The notes: generated from the letters alone by a model not told the origin. A stretch of DNA of 64,000 bases from Dallia pectoralis (GCA_029465975.1 CM055757.1:1737453-1801452); one strand, 5' to 3'. Counted from the first letter of the stretch, positions 1 through 13,105 are shown. Numbers and translations are program-made.

Positions 1-1377
1 TGTTAAGTAAAGTCAAGCTTGCCAAAGCTCAAATGCCAGCCACAATGAACCCAATAAATTCCCAGCGTCGCTAACCTGCTTTGCTCCAGTGCCACAGGCA
101 GGAATAAGTTGTAAAAGGCACACCACCCGCACTAGCCCTGCCTACTCAATACAAGCCACCTTAATAAAATAAACATCCCTGCTAGCTCTGCAGATGGTGG
201 CTAAGCTAGATAGCCCTCAACTTATCCATAAAGAACAAATGGCAGGACATTGTTCGGCAGGAAAACACTACAGAACTACTCTTTGGCTGATAGGGGGAGG
301 TGTCATTTAGACTTGTGGACGCTCAGCCACCCTGAATCACAGGTCCAAGAACCCCAACAACTCCTCTGCTTTGCCCCTAAAAACAATTCTGGTTCCTGTT
401 TCAAGGAGACATTTTTTTCCTGGTTTTGGAGCCATTTCTAACAATGCAGTGTGTCACCATTGGTTTTCTCCATAATATCCCCTTCCTAACAAAACTGTAA
501 CACCTGGCTTGGACATGGCCAAAGTTTGGGGGGGTGACAAAGGAATTAATTTCTGACGTTTACCCACATAGGAACACAAAACAACCAGACTGTTGGCAAA
601 ACCTGGGACTAATAAAGGCTGCAGAACCATGACCCAAGCAGAGACACACCGGGCAATGGATCTAAATATCAGTGGGCGCAATGTCAAAGATGCTTGGACA
701 TGGATTAGTACGCAATGCTTCAGCCTGCTTATCGTCACTGGGGGTCAAATGCATCATCCTGGGGTCAATGGACAATCTGCATCCTTCAACAACAAGGTGA
801 GAAACGAAGTGGACAGAAAGTAAGCAGTTAGTAAATTTGGTCAAAAATAACATATAGATTTCTTTTTTACTGTGGCACACATGTGTTTTCTCATTCCTTT
901 CCTCACTCCTTCACATGCACACACACACACGCTCCGTTTCCACACACTCCACTCCTCTGCACAAGTCAAGGTGACCTGGAGAAACACTGCACTGAGCACT
1001 GGGGCCGTGTGCACCTTTTTGTCACACACTGATGAAAGCACGCTCACACACACCTCCAAACCAAACTGCTGCACTAGACTGCATTGGAACTCAGCTCTCT
1101 GCATCTAGATATGCTTTAATGCTTGTACAAATGGGCTGTTAATCACATACAGTGGATTATACTGAGCATCTCATGTTTCTATCTCATCTTAAATTATCTC
1201 ACAGGTATAAACATCTATATAAATGTAGGTGGACTCTGTGTAGGTTAATTACCCGTCCTTGTGTGCTGACTACCACTGTCAGATTCATTACTAATACATG
1301 TCAGGGCGTGTGAACACAGAATAAAGGTGACACCTTCACACCTCCTGCACCTCAAGTCCACGCTGTCTCCTCAGATT
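1..1377. other. No gene recognised
   Basis: This stretch holds short open frames only, with no splice-bounded exon or family motif that I can defend. A short CA tract lies near 919-930. The composition is ordinary, mildly AT-rich fish intergenic DNA. Confidence 0.5.
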
Positions 1378-1606
1378 CTACTGGACCAGCGCACACAATT
1401 GTGACACAGTTCTGACACAATTTTGACCCATGTTTGATACAATTGTGACACAGGTCTGACACAATTGTGACACAGCTCTGACACAGTTCTCTGACACAGT
1501 TCTGACACAATTGTGACACAGCTCTGACACAGTTCTCTGACACAGTTCTGACACAATTGTGACACAGTTCTGACACAGTTTTGACACAGGTCTGACTGTT
1601 TGGTCA
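1378..1606. repeat. Minisatellite of ~11/21-bp GACACA units
   Basis: The core alternates between gacacagttct and gacacaattgt. There are about 20 half-units with small indels such as an extra ctct. The frames seen on the minus strand (SQLCQNCVR repeats) come from the array and are not a protein. Confidence 0.85.
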
Positions 1607-1731
1607 CACAAGTTCAGATCACAATCTACACATTGCATATATTGTGTTTCCCAGACACACACAAAACACTCACACACCAAACACATAGACACATAAAGCA
1701 TGCATACAATAATCAAACAGCAGTTTCTTAC

Positions 1732-1789
1732 CTCTGCCGTTCCTAAGGTACTTGAGGACAGATTTCAGAGCAAAACTGATGAACACCAT
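1732..1789 (-). CDS. Possible first coding exon, gene unknown
   Basis: On the minus strand an ATG at 1789-1787 opens a frame beginning MVFISFALKSVLKYL, and it runs 19 codons plus one base. It ends at a textbook splice donor (AGAG|GTAAGA, junction after 1732). The peptide is hydrophobic and basic and could be a signal or membrane-anchoring start. The rest of the gene would lie further along the minus strand, towards or beyond position 1. The 2-kb minisatellite at 1923 begins just upstream of the ATG. I do not recognise the family. A chance ATG plus donor remains possible, so confidence is low. Confidence 0.3.
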
Positions 1790-1922
1790 GGTTGAAGCAG
1801 ATGTGTATTTGTGTGAGTGTGAATGTGTGTTATCCCTCCACAGCGAGAGATTGAATGACTCCTGATCTGTACTACGTTAGAGGTGTGGCTTGATGAAATA
1901 CTGAGGAGAAGAAGAGGATGTG

Positions 1923-3966
1923 CTACACCACTAACACTAACACTAACACTACACCACTAACACTAACACTGAACCACTAACACTAACACTACACCACTAA
2001 CACTACACCACTAACACTAACACTACACCACTAACACTACACCACTAACAATAACACTACACCACTAACACTAACACTACACCACTAACACTACACCACT
2101 AACACTAACACTACACCACTAACACTAACACTACACCACTAACACTCCACCACTAACACTAACACTGAACCACTAACACTGAACCACTAACACTCCACCA
2201 CTAACACTCCACCACTAACACTAACACTACACCACTAACACTACACCACTAACACTAACACTACACCACTAACACTACACCACTAACACTCCACCACTAA
2301 CACTCCACCACTAACACTAACACTACACCACTAACACTACACCACTAACACTCCACCACTAACACTAACACCACACCACTAACACTCCACCACTAACACT
2401 CCACCACTAACACTGAACCACTAACACTACACCACTAACACTCCACCACTAACACTCCACCACTAACACTCCACCACTAACACTGAACCACTAACACTCC
2501 ACCACTAACACTGAACCACTAACACTACACCACTAACACTGACACTGCACCGCTAACACTCCACCACTAACACTCCACCACTAACACTGAACCACTAACA
2601 CTACACCACTAACACTGACACTGCACCGCTAACACTCCACCACACTCCACCACTAACACTCCACCACTAACACTCCACCACTAACACTGAACCACTAACA
2701 CTACACCACTAACCCTGACACTGCACCACTAACACTCCACCACTTACCCTCCACCACTAACACTCCACCACTAACACTCCACCACTAACACTCCACCACT
2801 AACACTCCACCACTAACACTACACCACTAACACTCGACCACTAACACTCGACCACTAACACTCCACCACTAACACTGAACCACTAACACTACACCACTAA
2901 CACTGACACTGCACCGCTAACACTCCACCACTAACACTCCACCACTAACACTCCACCACTAACACTCCACCACTAACACTACACCACTAACACTCGACCA
3001 CTAACACTCGACCACTAACACTCCACCACTAACACTACACCACTTACACTCCACCACTAACACTCCACCACTAACACTCCACCACTAACACTCCACCACT
3101 AACACTACACCATTAACACTAGACCACTAACACTACACCACTAACACTATACCACTAACACTCCACCACTAACACTCCACCACTAACACTACACCACTAA
3201 CACTACACCATTAACACTACACCACTAACACTCCACCACTAACACTACACCACTAACACTACACCACTAACACTACACCACTAACACTACACCACTAACA
3301 CTAACACTACACCACTAACACTCCACCACTAACACTAACACTCCACCACTAACACTCCACCACTAACACTGAACCACTAACACTCCACCACTAACACTGA
3401 ACCACTAACACTACACCACTAACACTGACACTGCACCGCTAACACTCCACCACTAACACTCCACCACTAACACTGAACCACTAACACTACACCACTAACA
3501 CTGACACTGCACCGCTAACACTCCACCACTAACACTCCACCACTAACACTCCACCACTAACACTGAACCACTAACACTACACCACTAACACTGACACTGC
3601 ACCACTAACACTCCACCACTTACCCTCCACCACTAACACTCCACCACTAACACTCCACCACTAACACTCCACCACTAACACTACACCACTAACATTCGAC
3701 CACTAACACTCGACCACTAACACTCCACCACTAACACTACACCACTAACACTCCACCACTAACACTCCACCACTAACACTCCACCACTAACACTCCACCA
3801 CTAACACTACACCACTAACACTACACCACTAACACTATACCACTAACACTCCACCACTAACACTCCACCACTAACACTACACCACTAACACTACACCATT
3901 AACACTACACCACTAACACTCCACCACTAACACTACACCACTAACACTACACCACTAACACTCCAC
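1923..3966. repeat. 2-kb minisatellite, 15-bp unit (ccaccactaacact-type)
   Basis: A 15-bp unit alternates with 6-bp extensions (ctaaca) over about 2.04 kb, giving roughly 135 units. Units differ at the base before ccacta (c, a, g, or cg). A longer block containing gacactgcaccgctaacac recurs near 2536, 2618, 2902, 3426, 3507 and 3590, so the array has higher-order structure. Stops occur in the plus frames, so it is not coding. Confidence 0.95.
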
Positions 3967-4261
3967 AGCTCCTCCCTCCAACCGTCTGTTCATTTCTCTT
4001 CCTTTGGGACTCGAAGCCCTCCATGCTCTACAGACAGAGATGCAGGCACACGTGCAAGCATGCGCCCTGTTTTAATGTGCAGTAAAGGAGACCCCTGGTT
4101 TCAAAGTTAAACAGAGTCGTTATTTTAATGTGGAATAAAGCATACACCTTTTTACAGTGGACAGACCACTTGTTTTACAGTGGAGTAAAGCAGAGTCCTT
4201 GTTTGAAACGAATAAAGGAGTATGGAGCTTTTGAACTCTTACAGTTGAATATGTAACCATC

Positions 4262-4382
4262 TCTACCTCCTCTCACCCTCCTCTCTCCCTCCTCTCTCCC
4301 TCATCATCATCCTCTCACCATCCTCTCTCTCTCCTCTGTCCCTCACTCACTCATCTCTCTCTCCTCTGTCCCTCTCTCACTC

Positions 4383-4414
<32 letters not shown>

Positions 4415-4460
4415 TCTCTCTCTCTCTCTCTCACTCCTCTCTCTCTCTCTCTCTCACCCT
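4262..4460. repeat. CT-rich low-complexity tract
   Basis: Pyrimidine-rich sequence made of ctctct, cctctctcc and cactcctct motifs. It is a long polypurine/polypyrimidine tract. No gene is present. Confidence 0.85.
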
Positions 4461-4551
4461 CCTCTCTATTAATCTCTCATTCTTTTTAACAGTGATGGAT
4501 TTTTTCCTCTGAAAATGCAACGTATCTAATGACCATAGGGACCTATTTCCC

Positions 4552-4553
<2 letters not shown>

Positions 4554-4636
<83 letters not shown>

Positions 4637-4642
4637 ACACAC
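4554..4642. repeat. (CA)n microsatellite
   Basis: About 43 CA dinucleotides with one T interruption near 4632. It is a typical long fish CA tract. Confidence 0.97.
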
Positions 4643-4753
4643 TTCTGAGATGAAGAGCAGATGAAAGCATGTAGATATGTGAGATAGTACAGAAAGATTC
4701 TGATTTTGCTGCAGTGACAATGTTGTGGTTGATTTAGCTCAGACTCCATACAC

Positions 4754-5556
4754 ATTTAGACATATACACATATACACATATACACATATACACACATATA
4801 TACACACACACATATATACATATACACATATACACATATACACATACACATATACACATATACACATATACACATATATACATATACACATATCGACATA
4901 TACACACATATATACACATACACATATATACATATACACATATAGACATATATACACATACACATATACACATATACACATATACACATATACACATATA
5001 GACATATATACACATACACATATACACATATACACATATATACATATACACACATATATACACATACACATATATACATATACACATATAGACATATATA
5101 CACATACACATATACACATATACACATATCGACATATACACACATATATACACATACACATATACACATATACACATATCGACATATACACACATATATA
5201 CACATACACATATATACATATACACATATCGACATATACACACATATATACACATACACATATATACATATACACATATAGACATATATACACATACACA
5301 TATACACATATACACATATCGACATATACACACATATATACACATACACATATATACATATACACACATAGACATATATACACATACACATATACACATA
5401 TACACATATATACACATACACGTATACACATATACACATATACACATATACACACATACACATATACACATATATACACATACACATATATACATATGTA
5501 CACATACACATATACACACATACACATATACACATATACACATATACATATACACA
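4754..5556. repeat. 800-bp ATACAC/CATATA compound satellite
   Basis: The sequence is an alternation of catatacacatata motifs with occasional gac substitutions (atatcgacatata, atatagacatata) spaced about 40-130 bp apart, which suggests an embedded longer unit. Nearly every base alternates purine and pyrimidine. Frames stay open on both strands because no stop can arise in the motif, and these frames are not proteins. Confidence 0.95.
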
Positions 5557-5640
5557 CTCTGTATGTTGGCATAGGTCCAATTTATTTGCCCTTCATGTGT
5601 GTTGAGCTCAGGTGATCAAGGGCATCTTCAGATACTGCAT

Positions 5641-5657
5641 TACACACACCCACACAC

Positions 5658-5710
<53 letters not shown>

Positions 5711-5727
5711 CGCACACACACGCACAG
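5641..5727. repeat. (CA)n microsatellite
   Basis: CA dinucleotides with scattered CG interruptions (acgcac) at both ends. Confidence 0.95.
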
Positions 5728-6492
5728 CCAAGATTCAGTGTGCCAGATCCTGCAACTAGGACACCGTTTTAATCATGTTTTAAATGTGTTCACTTACTGG
5801 GTTAAGGTTAGTGTAATTTTTAGACTTCTGCGTGTACAAACCAACAATAGTATGTTATATAGTTACTGAAGAGATACCAGCACATCTACCAAGATCAGAG
5901 TCTCTCCTATGCTTTTAGTAGATGTTCTGGTCTAAAGGGGTTGCCAGTGTTATTCGGTTGTTTGCCATGCTATCTCAATGCTTGTAGATGAGCACAGTTT
6001 TCGCCGCTGTTAAACGCAGCTCTTTAGTGATCAGTTAACCGTTTGTGGCCTGCCGTGGTGAGTGTAGTCTTATTAGAATCTGTGAGACAGATGGCCGGTT
6101 GCTGAGGGCCACATGCTGGGGAATTAAACAGTTCAGGTGGCAGGAATTTCTGGGTCATGTTTGATCTGAACTGCGTCAACCTTCCCCATCTGAAGGATCA
6201 CTTTTGGAACAAGTGACATATATTATTGATTTTTATTATACATTAGGAGATACATTTATGGAAGTTAGCATTGGTGACACAGTCCTTATAATTAGCAGTT
6301 AGCATTGCTAACAAAATCATTATAGTTGGCAGTGCAAATCAAATGATTACTGTTAGCATCACTAAATGTTATTACTAATGTCATTACGTGTGAGGCAAAG
6401 CAGAAGTGACACTTCTGCACATTGAACGTCTGTTTCACTAGGATCTTTTTAATTAATACCATAAGAATTTGAATTGCAAGCATCCCTGTCAG

Positions 6493-6878
6493 TATTGCCA
6501 TAGCAGTTAGCATTTCTAGCATCATCGATATTATTGCCATAGCAGTTAGCATTTCTAGTATCATCAATATTATTGCCATAGCAGTTAGCATTTCTAGCAT
6601 CATCGATATTATTGCCATAGCAGTTAGCATTTCTAGTATCATCAATATTATTGCCATAGCAGTTAGCATTTCTAGTATCATCAATATTATTGCCATAGCA
6701 GTTAGCATTTCTAGCATCATCGATATTATTGCCATAGCAGTTAGCATTTCTAGTATCATCAATATTATTGCCATAGCAGTTAGCATTTCTAGCATCATCG
6801 ATATTATTGCCATAGCAGTTAGCATTTCTAGCATCATCAATATTATTGCCATAGCAGTTAGCATTTCTAGCATCATCA
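6493..6878. repeat. 39-bp minisatellite, ~10 copies
   Basis: The unit contains ccatagcagttagcatttct followed by either agcatcatcgat or agtatcatcaat. The two forms largely alternate, which points to growth as a ~78-bp dimer. Because 39 is divisible by three, the minus strand shows a long frame (MAIISMMLEMLT repeats) that is not a gene. Confidence 0.93.
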
Positions 6879-8074
6879 CTTATAGTGACATAACACTTAG
6901 CAATGCTAGCATCATTGTCAATATTGCCATAGCCATTAGAATAGCTGGCATGAAGTTCATGAAAGACTTTTAAAATATTGCATTGCTAGCATCTGCAGCG
7001 TGTCTGTGCAGATGCTGGTATCTAACAGGTACGTAGTGCTAGCCGACAGATAGAGTGTACATGTCCAGCAACTGTTGAAGTCCAAAGCTTGTTTCTCACT
7101 AACCTCATTACCCAGAATAAACACTGTTTCCAAACATAGGTGAATAGAGCTACAGCTCCACACAGCTAATCCTTTCGGCAGGGTGTGTGCATGCGCACAG
7201 GCCTGTGTTTTTCCCAGGCCTATCAACACACGGTTCCATGCCTGCTGCATTTGGTTACAATGGCCCTTTCTAAGACTGTTGGAGGAACATCTACAGGAGC
7301 GTGGGCTCGAGTCCTATGATAACAAAGCCCACAGGGGGATGAAACTCAGGCATTTCATACACTGTAACACAATACACATTCAGGGTGTATGTGTGTGAGT
7401 TATCCAGGTCTTTATGTATGTGTATGTTGCGTTAAGGGTTAGGTTTATGACTAGGGAATTCGAAACATGAATTTCTCGGTCAGAATTAGTACTCAGCTAC
7501 CCACAAGCGTAGACATATTGGCTTGTGTGTGTATGTGTGAGATACAGCTTTGTGTTATCAGGCTACAGACTTACCTACTTAGCTCAAGCAACCTCTTCTC
7601 CCCTCACTACATCACCCCGTGATACCCCCTCGAGCTCCCCAATCCTTTCTAGCTCTGTCACTTCCCCTACCTTTCAACATTTGCTAAATTACCAAAATCT
7701 GTCCCGGGCCCTCCCCCAGACAAAGGATAAAGAAGCGAAAGAGGGAGAGTCGGAAGGATGGAGTTGAAAAAAACAGCGTACAACTGCCGGGAGACAATCA
7801 CTCTTGGACATGAGAGTACCGAAAGACAGACGAACGAAGAGAAAGTCAGAGTGAGTGAAATAGAGAGACACTCACAGTGAGAGACAGAAAGATAGCAGCA
7901 GCAGACAGACAGACAGACAGGGAGACAAAACTCTAACCAAGGCAAGGCTGTGTCAAAGCATATCTTTCCTATTTCATTCCAACAACCTAAACCAGGTTGG
8001 GGAGAGTTTTCCCAAACATTCCTAAAGTCCACTCCTAAATGAATTCATCCCCACTGACTTCAGCTCGTCCACTC
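6879..8074. other. No gene recognised; flank of the proline-rich frame
   Basis: Short non-homologous frames only. A small GACA tract occurs near 7901-7921. On the minus strand 7600-8074 is directly downstream of the 8075-8998 frame and could be its 3' untranslated region; no polyadenylation signal was pinned down. Confidence 0.4.
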
Positions 8075-8998
8075 CTACACTACGGTACATTTCTTTCTCA
8101 ATAACATTGCGGCATCAGAAGCAACCTGTTCCATACCTCTCCAGTGTGGGTGCTGATGTGCGTGAAGGAGGGGCGTTTGTGGGGAGGGGTTCTTGCAGTC
8201 CTTGGAGCTGCGCCACCGGAGCAGTTTGAGAGTTGAGAAACTCTTCCTCCTCGAGGAGACGCTGGCCCGGGCCTCGGGGGCTAACCCCGGGTTCAAGATG
8301 TGACCGGATCCCGACGGCGAGGGGACCGGATCGCACCCTAAGCCTGGTGGAGGATAACCACAGTAGGGGTAAGAGAAGCTGGGTCTGTGGTCGGGGCGGT
8401 GGGTTCCTGGGCGGGGGCTACTGCTGGGGCTCGTATTGTAGGTGGGGTTACAGTACCCTGGGTTGGAGAAAGAATATCTTAAGGGTCCAACATTTGAATG
8501 ACCACATGGTCCAGTTTGTGTGTAGCTTCCTGCTCCTGAAGGAGAAGGGGGTGGTGGGGGGAAGCTGAAACCTGGATGTAGGCTGGGGGGAGAGTAGCTG
8601 GTCATCCTGAGGTCTGTGTGTCCCAGGGGGCCCCGGGTCGAATGGCCTACCTGGTGGTGAAGCACCGGGTCCGGAGGGCAGGGTTTGGACTGCGGCCCAG
8701 GGTAGGGGAATCCCTGTCTGGGTACCGGCCTCTGGAGGCCTTTGCTGTCCTGTGGCCCCTTGGCAAGTAGCCTGGGAGCCCAAAGTGCGTCACGCTGCTG
8801 GTGGATCTTGGAGGTGAGCAGGCGACGCCTCAGACTGCCCTCGCTCTTGGGCTGCAAGGTGGGCATCCTTTGGACGTCCTTGGAGCACCTCTCGAGTGGA
8901 AGAAGTTCGTCCTCATCCTCGCTATATCCACCCATCCAGCATCCACGGCCCACCCCCACACCCCCTCCCACCACCAAATCAGGGGACAGGCAGTCCAT
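8075..8998 (-). CDS. Proline-rich protein of unknown function, C-terminal CTVV
   Basis: This is an uninterrupted 307-codon frame, GC-rich compared with its flanks. The ATG at 8998-8996 has a good Kozak context (A at -3, G at +4) and an in-frame TGA three codons upstream, so translation should start there. Possible acceptor-like ends (ccacag, ctaacag) just upstream suggest that a 5' UTR exon joins here. The N-terminus is glycine-rich, then comes an acidic patch (SEDEDELL), a basic stretch (SLRRRLL), a Pro/Ser/Gly/Tyr-rich low-complexity middle (about residues 90-250) and a basic C-terminus (SSRRKSFSTLKLLRW). It ends RKKCTVV. A polybasic run before C-T-V-V could act as a CaaX prenylation box, and TVV also fits a class I PDZ ligand. 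I do not recognise the family. A non-coding GC-rich repeat is the main alternative, but absence of stops and non-repetitive sequence argue for a real exon. Confidence 0.55.
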   Translation of the reverse strand: MDCLSPDLVVGGGVGVGRGCWMGGYSEDEDELLPLERCSKDVQRMPTLQPKSEGSLRRRLLTSKIHQQRDALWAPRLLAKGPQDSKGLQRPVPRQGFPYPGPQSKPCPPDPVLHHQVGHSTRGPLGHTDLRMTSYSPPSLHPGFSFPPPPPSPSGAGSYTQTGPCGHSNVGPLRYSFSNPGYCNPTYNTSPSSSPRPGTHRPDHRPSFSYPYCGYPPPGLGCDPVPSPSGSGHILNPGLAPEARASVSSRRKSFSTLKLLRWRSSKDCKNPSPQTPLLHAHQHPHWRGMEQVASDAAMLLRKKCTVV

Positions 8999-9028
8999 CC
9001 TCGCTCACTGTTGCTCCTGTTAGTTTAG

Positions 9029-10235
9029 CTGTGGTGACAGACCAAGCAGCCGGTCATCTCTGAGTTACCGTCAACGCTGGTCCCAAAAGAATCCCGTTGT
9101 CGTCCTAATGATGAGTTCACGTCTCATTAAGAGAGTCTTAATGAGGTGTGTGTAAACTCTCAAGGTGAAAGGACCGTTGGCTATTAGATTCCAGATCTGT
9201 CTGTTTTACGGCGGCTTGTGGAGAAAGTAGAATCTTGAGGCTGTGTTGTCTCTCGGACTTCATCTCTCTGTCTCTCCTTCTGTCTCTCCATCCGCCCCCT
9301 CTAATCTCTTAACTAGGATTATCCTGAAGAAGGCCAGCCTCACATATGGTGGACACAGAGGTAATTACACATACGCACGCACGCCCATACACAAATACAC
9401 ACACACCAACAAAGACACACTGTTGTATTTCGATATGGTCTTTACACATAGCAGTGTGTCAGAGAAGGCTGTGAATGCTAACCCTTGCAGCACCACCTGC
9501 TGGTGGCTTCTGGGACTACCGCGTTGCAATTTCAGTGTCACAACTACTGAAAACACACACACACTTTAAGTACCCATGAACACAATAATGGTTGTTTTTT
9601 TGGGTAGTGTAGGAGGCTCGTTTGGCTTTGTTACAGTATCAGAGCAAAAGCAGACATGTACAGTACACACACGCACAGAATGCCACACACACACACATAC
9701 ACACAGCCATTTGTTAACACAAAAACAGGTCATTAAATAGCAAACAACATCGTGCCATGTCTGATGTCTGTCGTTAGTACAAACACACACAGACACACAC
9801 TTTGCTTTTCTCTACTTGAGGAGACAAGAAACACAGAATTATGTGATTCCCATCTCAAAATCCTAACCTGTAACCTGAATATCCTAAGCGTTATGTCTAA
9901 CCCTAACCCTAACTGATTAGCACCATAAGCATATTCTACACTATACCTGTAGTGGGTGGATGTTTTCCGGCTTGTTGGGCCCTGACCGGAGTTTACCCTG
10001 TCCAGGGCCACAGTTTCACTGGACCTCGCTGTCTCAGTTTCAAGATGTATGCTACTATACTATTGTGTCGGGTATGTAGGGAACTAGGGTGTCTAACCTT
10101 TTCCCTGTGTCTTGTTTTTTCCGCTTCCATTAAGGAAGACCCGTGCCTACTGGCCACACTGTAAGACCGATCAGAAGGACATGTAGCACGTGGCAGCAGC
10201 TGATGCTACCTGACAGTTTATATATAAATATAGTA
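9029..10235. other. No gene recognised; scattered CA tracts
   Basis: Contains short CA/CG-dinucleotide tracts (9368-9420, 9550-9562, 9664-9705, 9781-9799) and three telomere-like ccctaa units near 9899-9912. Nothing here is coding with any support. Confidence 0.45.
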
Positions 10236-10626
10236 TAAGGACCTCCTGGTTGTATTACAGGCTGAGCAGCTGATGCTACCTGACAGTTTCTGCTTCCAAT
10301 CTGCCGAACCCTCAACCCTCCCAGTCATGCCTTTCTGATTGCATTTGACCTGGACTATTTTTTAAGACTAAAAAGGCATTTAAGAATTATTAAAATATAC
10401 AATTAAAAGTTCACCCAGCACAACCAGAAGAGGACTGGCCACCCCTCAGAGCCTGGTTCCTCTCAAGGTTTCTTCCTAGATTCGACCCCTCAGTGACCTT
10501 TTACTAGCCGCTGTGTTTCAACGTGTTGATGTGTGCTCTGTTGGGTTCAGACTGGGTGATTGTAAAAGCACTTTGTGAGAACTTTGTTGTAAAAAGGGCT
10601 TTGTAAAATACATTTGATTGATTGAC
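10236..10626 (+). repeat. SINE-like dispersed repeat with TTGATTGATTGA tail
   Basis: The stretch includes agaagaggactggccacccc and tcaaggtttcttcctagatt, then aaaaagggctttgtaaaata and a final tgattgattga. This is the conserved 3' module seen in many fish SINE/LINE families. A second copy lies on the opposite strand at 28912-29104, sharing the 5' part (ggctgagcagctgatgctac) and the agaagaggac block. Two partial internal duplications of cagctgatgctacctgacag occur at 10197 and 10267. Confidence 0.7.
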
Positions 10627-11188
10627 CTGAGACGGAAATGGAATTTCGATAAGCATGGACTGGTTTTACTGACCTCCAACACATAAACATCTTAGCCAAC
10701 TGGTCAATACTGGGCCAGTAAATGAAAGGTAGCTGGTGCTGTCCCAGATCCAACCAGGTTAAACCTACAGATGTGCCATCCCACAGATGTGCCATCCCGC
10801 TCTAACCGGACTCTCAGACACGTGTTAATTAACTTATCTTTGTTCCTTGTCTTGTTTTACTATTCAACTACCTAATCTTGTTCGTACTGCGTATGTAAAT
10901 GGACACACTGTCCCCAAAATATATACTTACCCTCGATATACACTTTCTACAGTTAAACAAAATTCCTGGTTAAACAGTTTCTTCAGTAAGCAGTTTCACC
11001 AGATACCCCCCTTCTGCAGATACACACTTTCTCCATATACAAACTTCTACACAGTCAGTTAAACACTTTTCTAATGTAAACACATTCCTCAGGTATACAT
11101 GTGAGTAACAGCAGGAACAGAGGGTCAGAACACATGAGACCCCTAGATTGGAGGACACCTGGTTCATTATTAGAGGTGTGTTTGTGTC
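10627..11188. other. No gene recognised
   Basis: AT-rich unique-looking sequence. The phrase cagatgtgccatccc is duplicated near 10765-10800. No coding or RNA signal was seen. Confidence 0.4.
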
Positions 11189-11193
11189 TGTGT

Positions 11194-11224
<31 letters not shown>

Positions 11225-12906
11225 ACACAACAAACTAACAGACAGACACATAAAACTAACAGACAGACACATCAAACTAACAGACAGACACATCAAACTA
11301 ACAGACAGACACAACAAACTAATAGACAGATGCATTAAAAACAACAGACAAACATCAAACTAACAGACAGATCAAACTAACAGCATCAAACTAAAACAGA
11401 CACAAAAAACTAACAGACAGACACATCAAACTAACAGACAGACACATCAAACTAACAGACAGACACATCAAACTAACAGACAGACACAACAAACTAACAG
11501 ACACATCAAACTAACATACAGACACAACAAACTAACAGACAGACACATCAAACTAACAGACAGACACAACAAACTACAGACACATCAAACTAAACAGACA
11601 CAACAAACTAACAGACAGACACATCAAACTAACAGACAGACACATCAAACTAACAGACAGACACACAACAAACTAACAAACATCAAACTAACATACAGAC
11701 ACAACAAACTAACAGACAGACACATCAAACTAACAGACAGACACATCAAACTAACAGACAGACACAACAAACTAACAGACAGATGCAGACACATCAAACT
11801 AACAGACAGACACATCAAACTAACAGACAGACACAAAACAAACTAAACAGACAGACATCAAACTAACAGACAGACACATCAAACTAACAGACAGACACAT
11901 CAAACTAACAGACAGACACATCAAACTAACAGACAGACACATCAAACTAACAGACAGACACATCAAACTAACAGACAGACACAACAAACTAACAGACAGA
12001 CACATCAAACTAACAGACAGACACATCAAACTAACAGACAGACACATCAAACTAACAGACAGACACAACAAACTAACAGACAGACACATCAAACTAACAG
12101 ACAGACACATCAAACTAACAGACAGACACAACAAACTAACAGACAGACACAACAAACTAACAGACACATCAAACAACAGACAGACACAACAAACTCAAAC
12201 ACATCAAACTAACAGACAGACACATCAAACTAACAGACAGACACATCAAACTCAAACAACAAACTAACAGACACATCAAACTAACAGACAGACACATCAA
12301 ACTAACAGACAGACACATCAAACTAACAGACAGACACAACAAACAAACTCAAACTAACAGACAGACACAACAAACTAACAGACAGACACATCAAACTAAC
12401 AGACAGACACATCAAACTAACAGACCGACACATCAAACTAACAGACAGACACATCAAACTAACAGACAGACACATCAAACTAACAGACAGACACAACAAA
12501 CTAACAGACACATCAAACTAACATACAGACACAACAAACTAACAGACAGACACATCAAACTAACAGACAGACACATCAAACTAACAGACAGACACATCAA
12601 ACTAACAGACAGACACAACAAACTAACAGACACATCAAACTAACATACAGACACAACAAACTAACAGACAGACACATCAAACTAACAGACAGACACATCA
12701 AACTAACAGACAGACACAACAAACTAATAGACAGATGCATTAAAAACTAACAGACAGACACATCAAACTAACAGACAGACACATCAAACTAACAGACCGA
12801 CACATCAAACTAACAGACAGACACATCAAACTAACAGACAGACACATCAAACTAACAGACAGACACAACAAACTAACAGACAGACACATCAAACTAACAG
12901 ACAGAT
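11189..12906. repeat. 21-bp minisatellite (GACAGACACATCAAACTAA)
   Basis: Starts with a (TG)n tract (11190-11223), then about 75-80 copies of a 21-bp unit containing gacagacacatcaaactaa. The commonest variant has acaac for acatc; shortened units (acagacacatcaaa) punctuate the array. Since 21 is a multiple of three, the minus strand shows MCLSVSL heptad frames; these are repeat artefacts. Confidence 0.95.
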
Positions 12907-13105
12907 AAAGCAAACAGACTCATCAAACTAACAGGCACATAATGCCAACAGTCACATTTAACTACCAGACGCAATAAGCCAACAGACAAATCAAACCAAC
13001 AGACACATAAACCCCTTCATTAATAACATTTACATGAACATTTTACATTGTCATGGGAATTGTTGCTCAATTTCGGCAAAGCTTAGTAAGACTGACAGAC
13101 AGGCA

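Noticed and set aside
4725..5615. Long open frames of 270-296 codons on both strands
   Set aside because: They are translations of the ATACAC satellite, open on several frames at once, with no stop-forming triplets in the unit.
9893..9915. Telomere-type ccctaa repeats
   Set aside because: Only about three units; too short to call an interstitial telomeric array.
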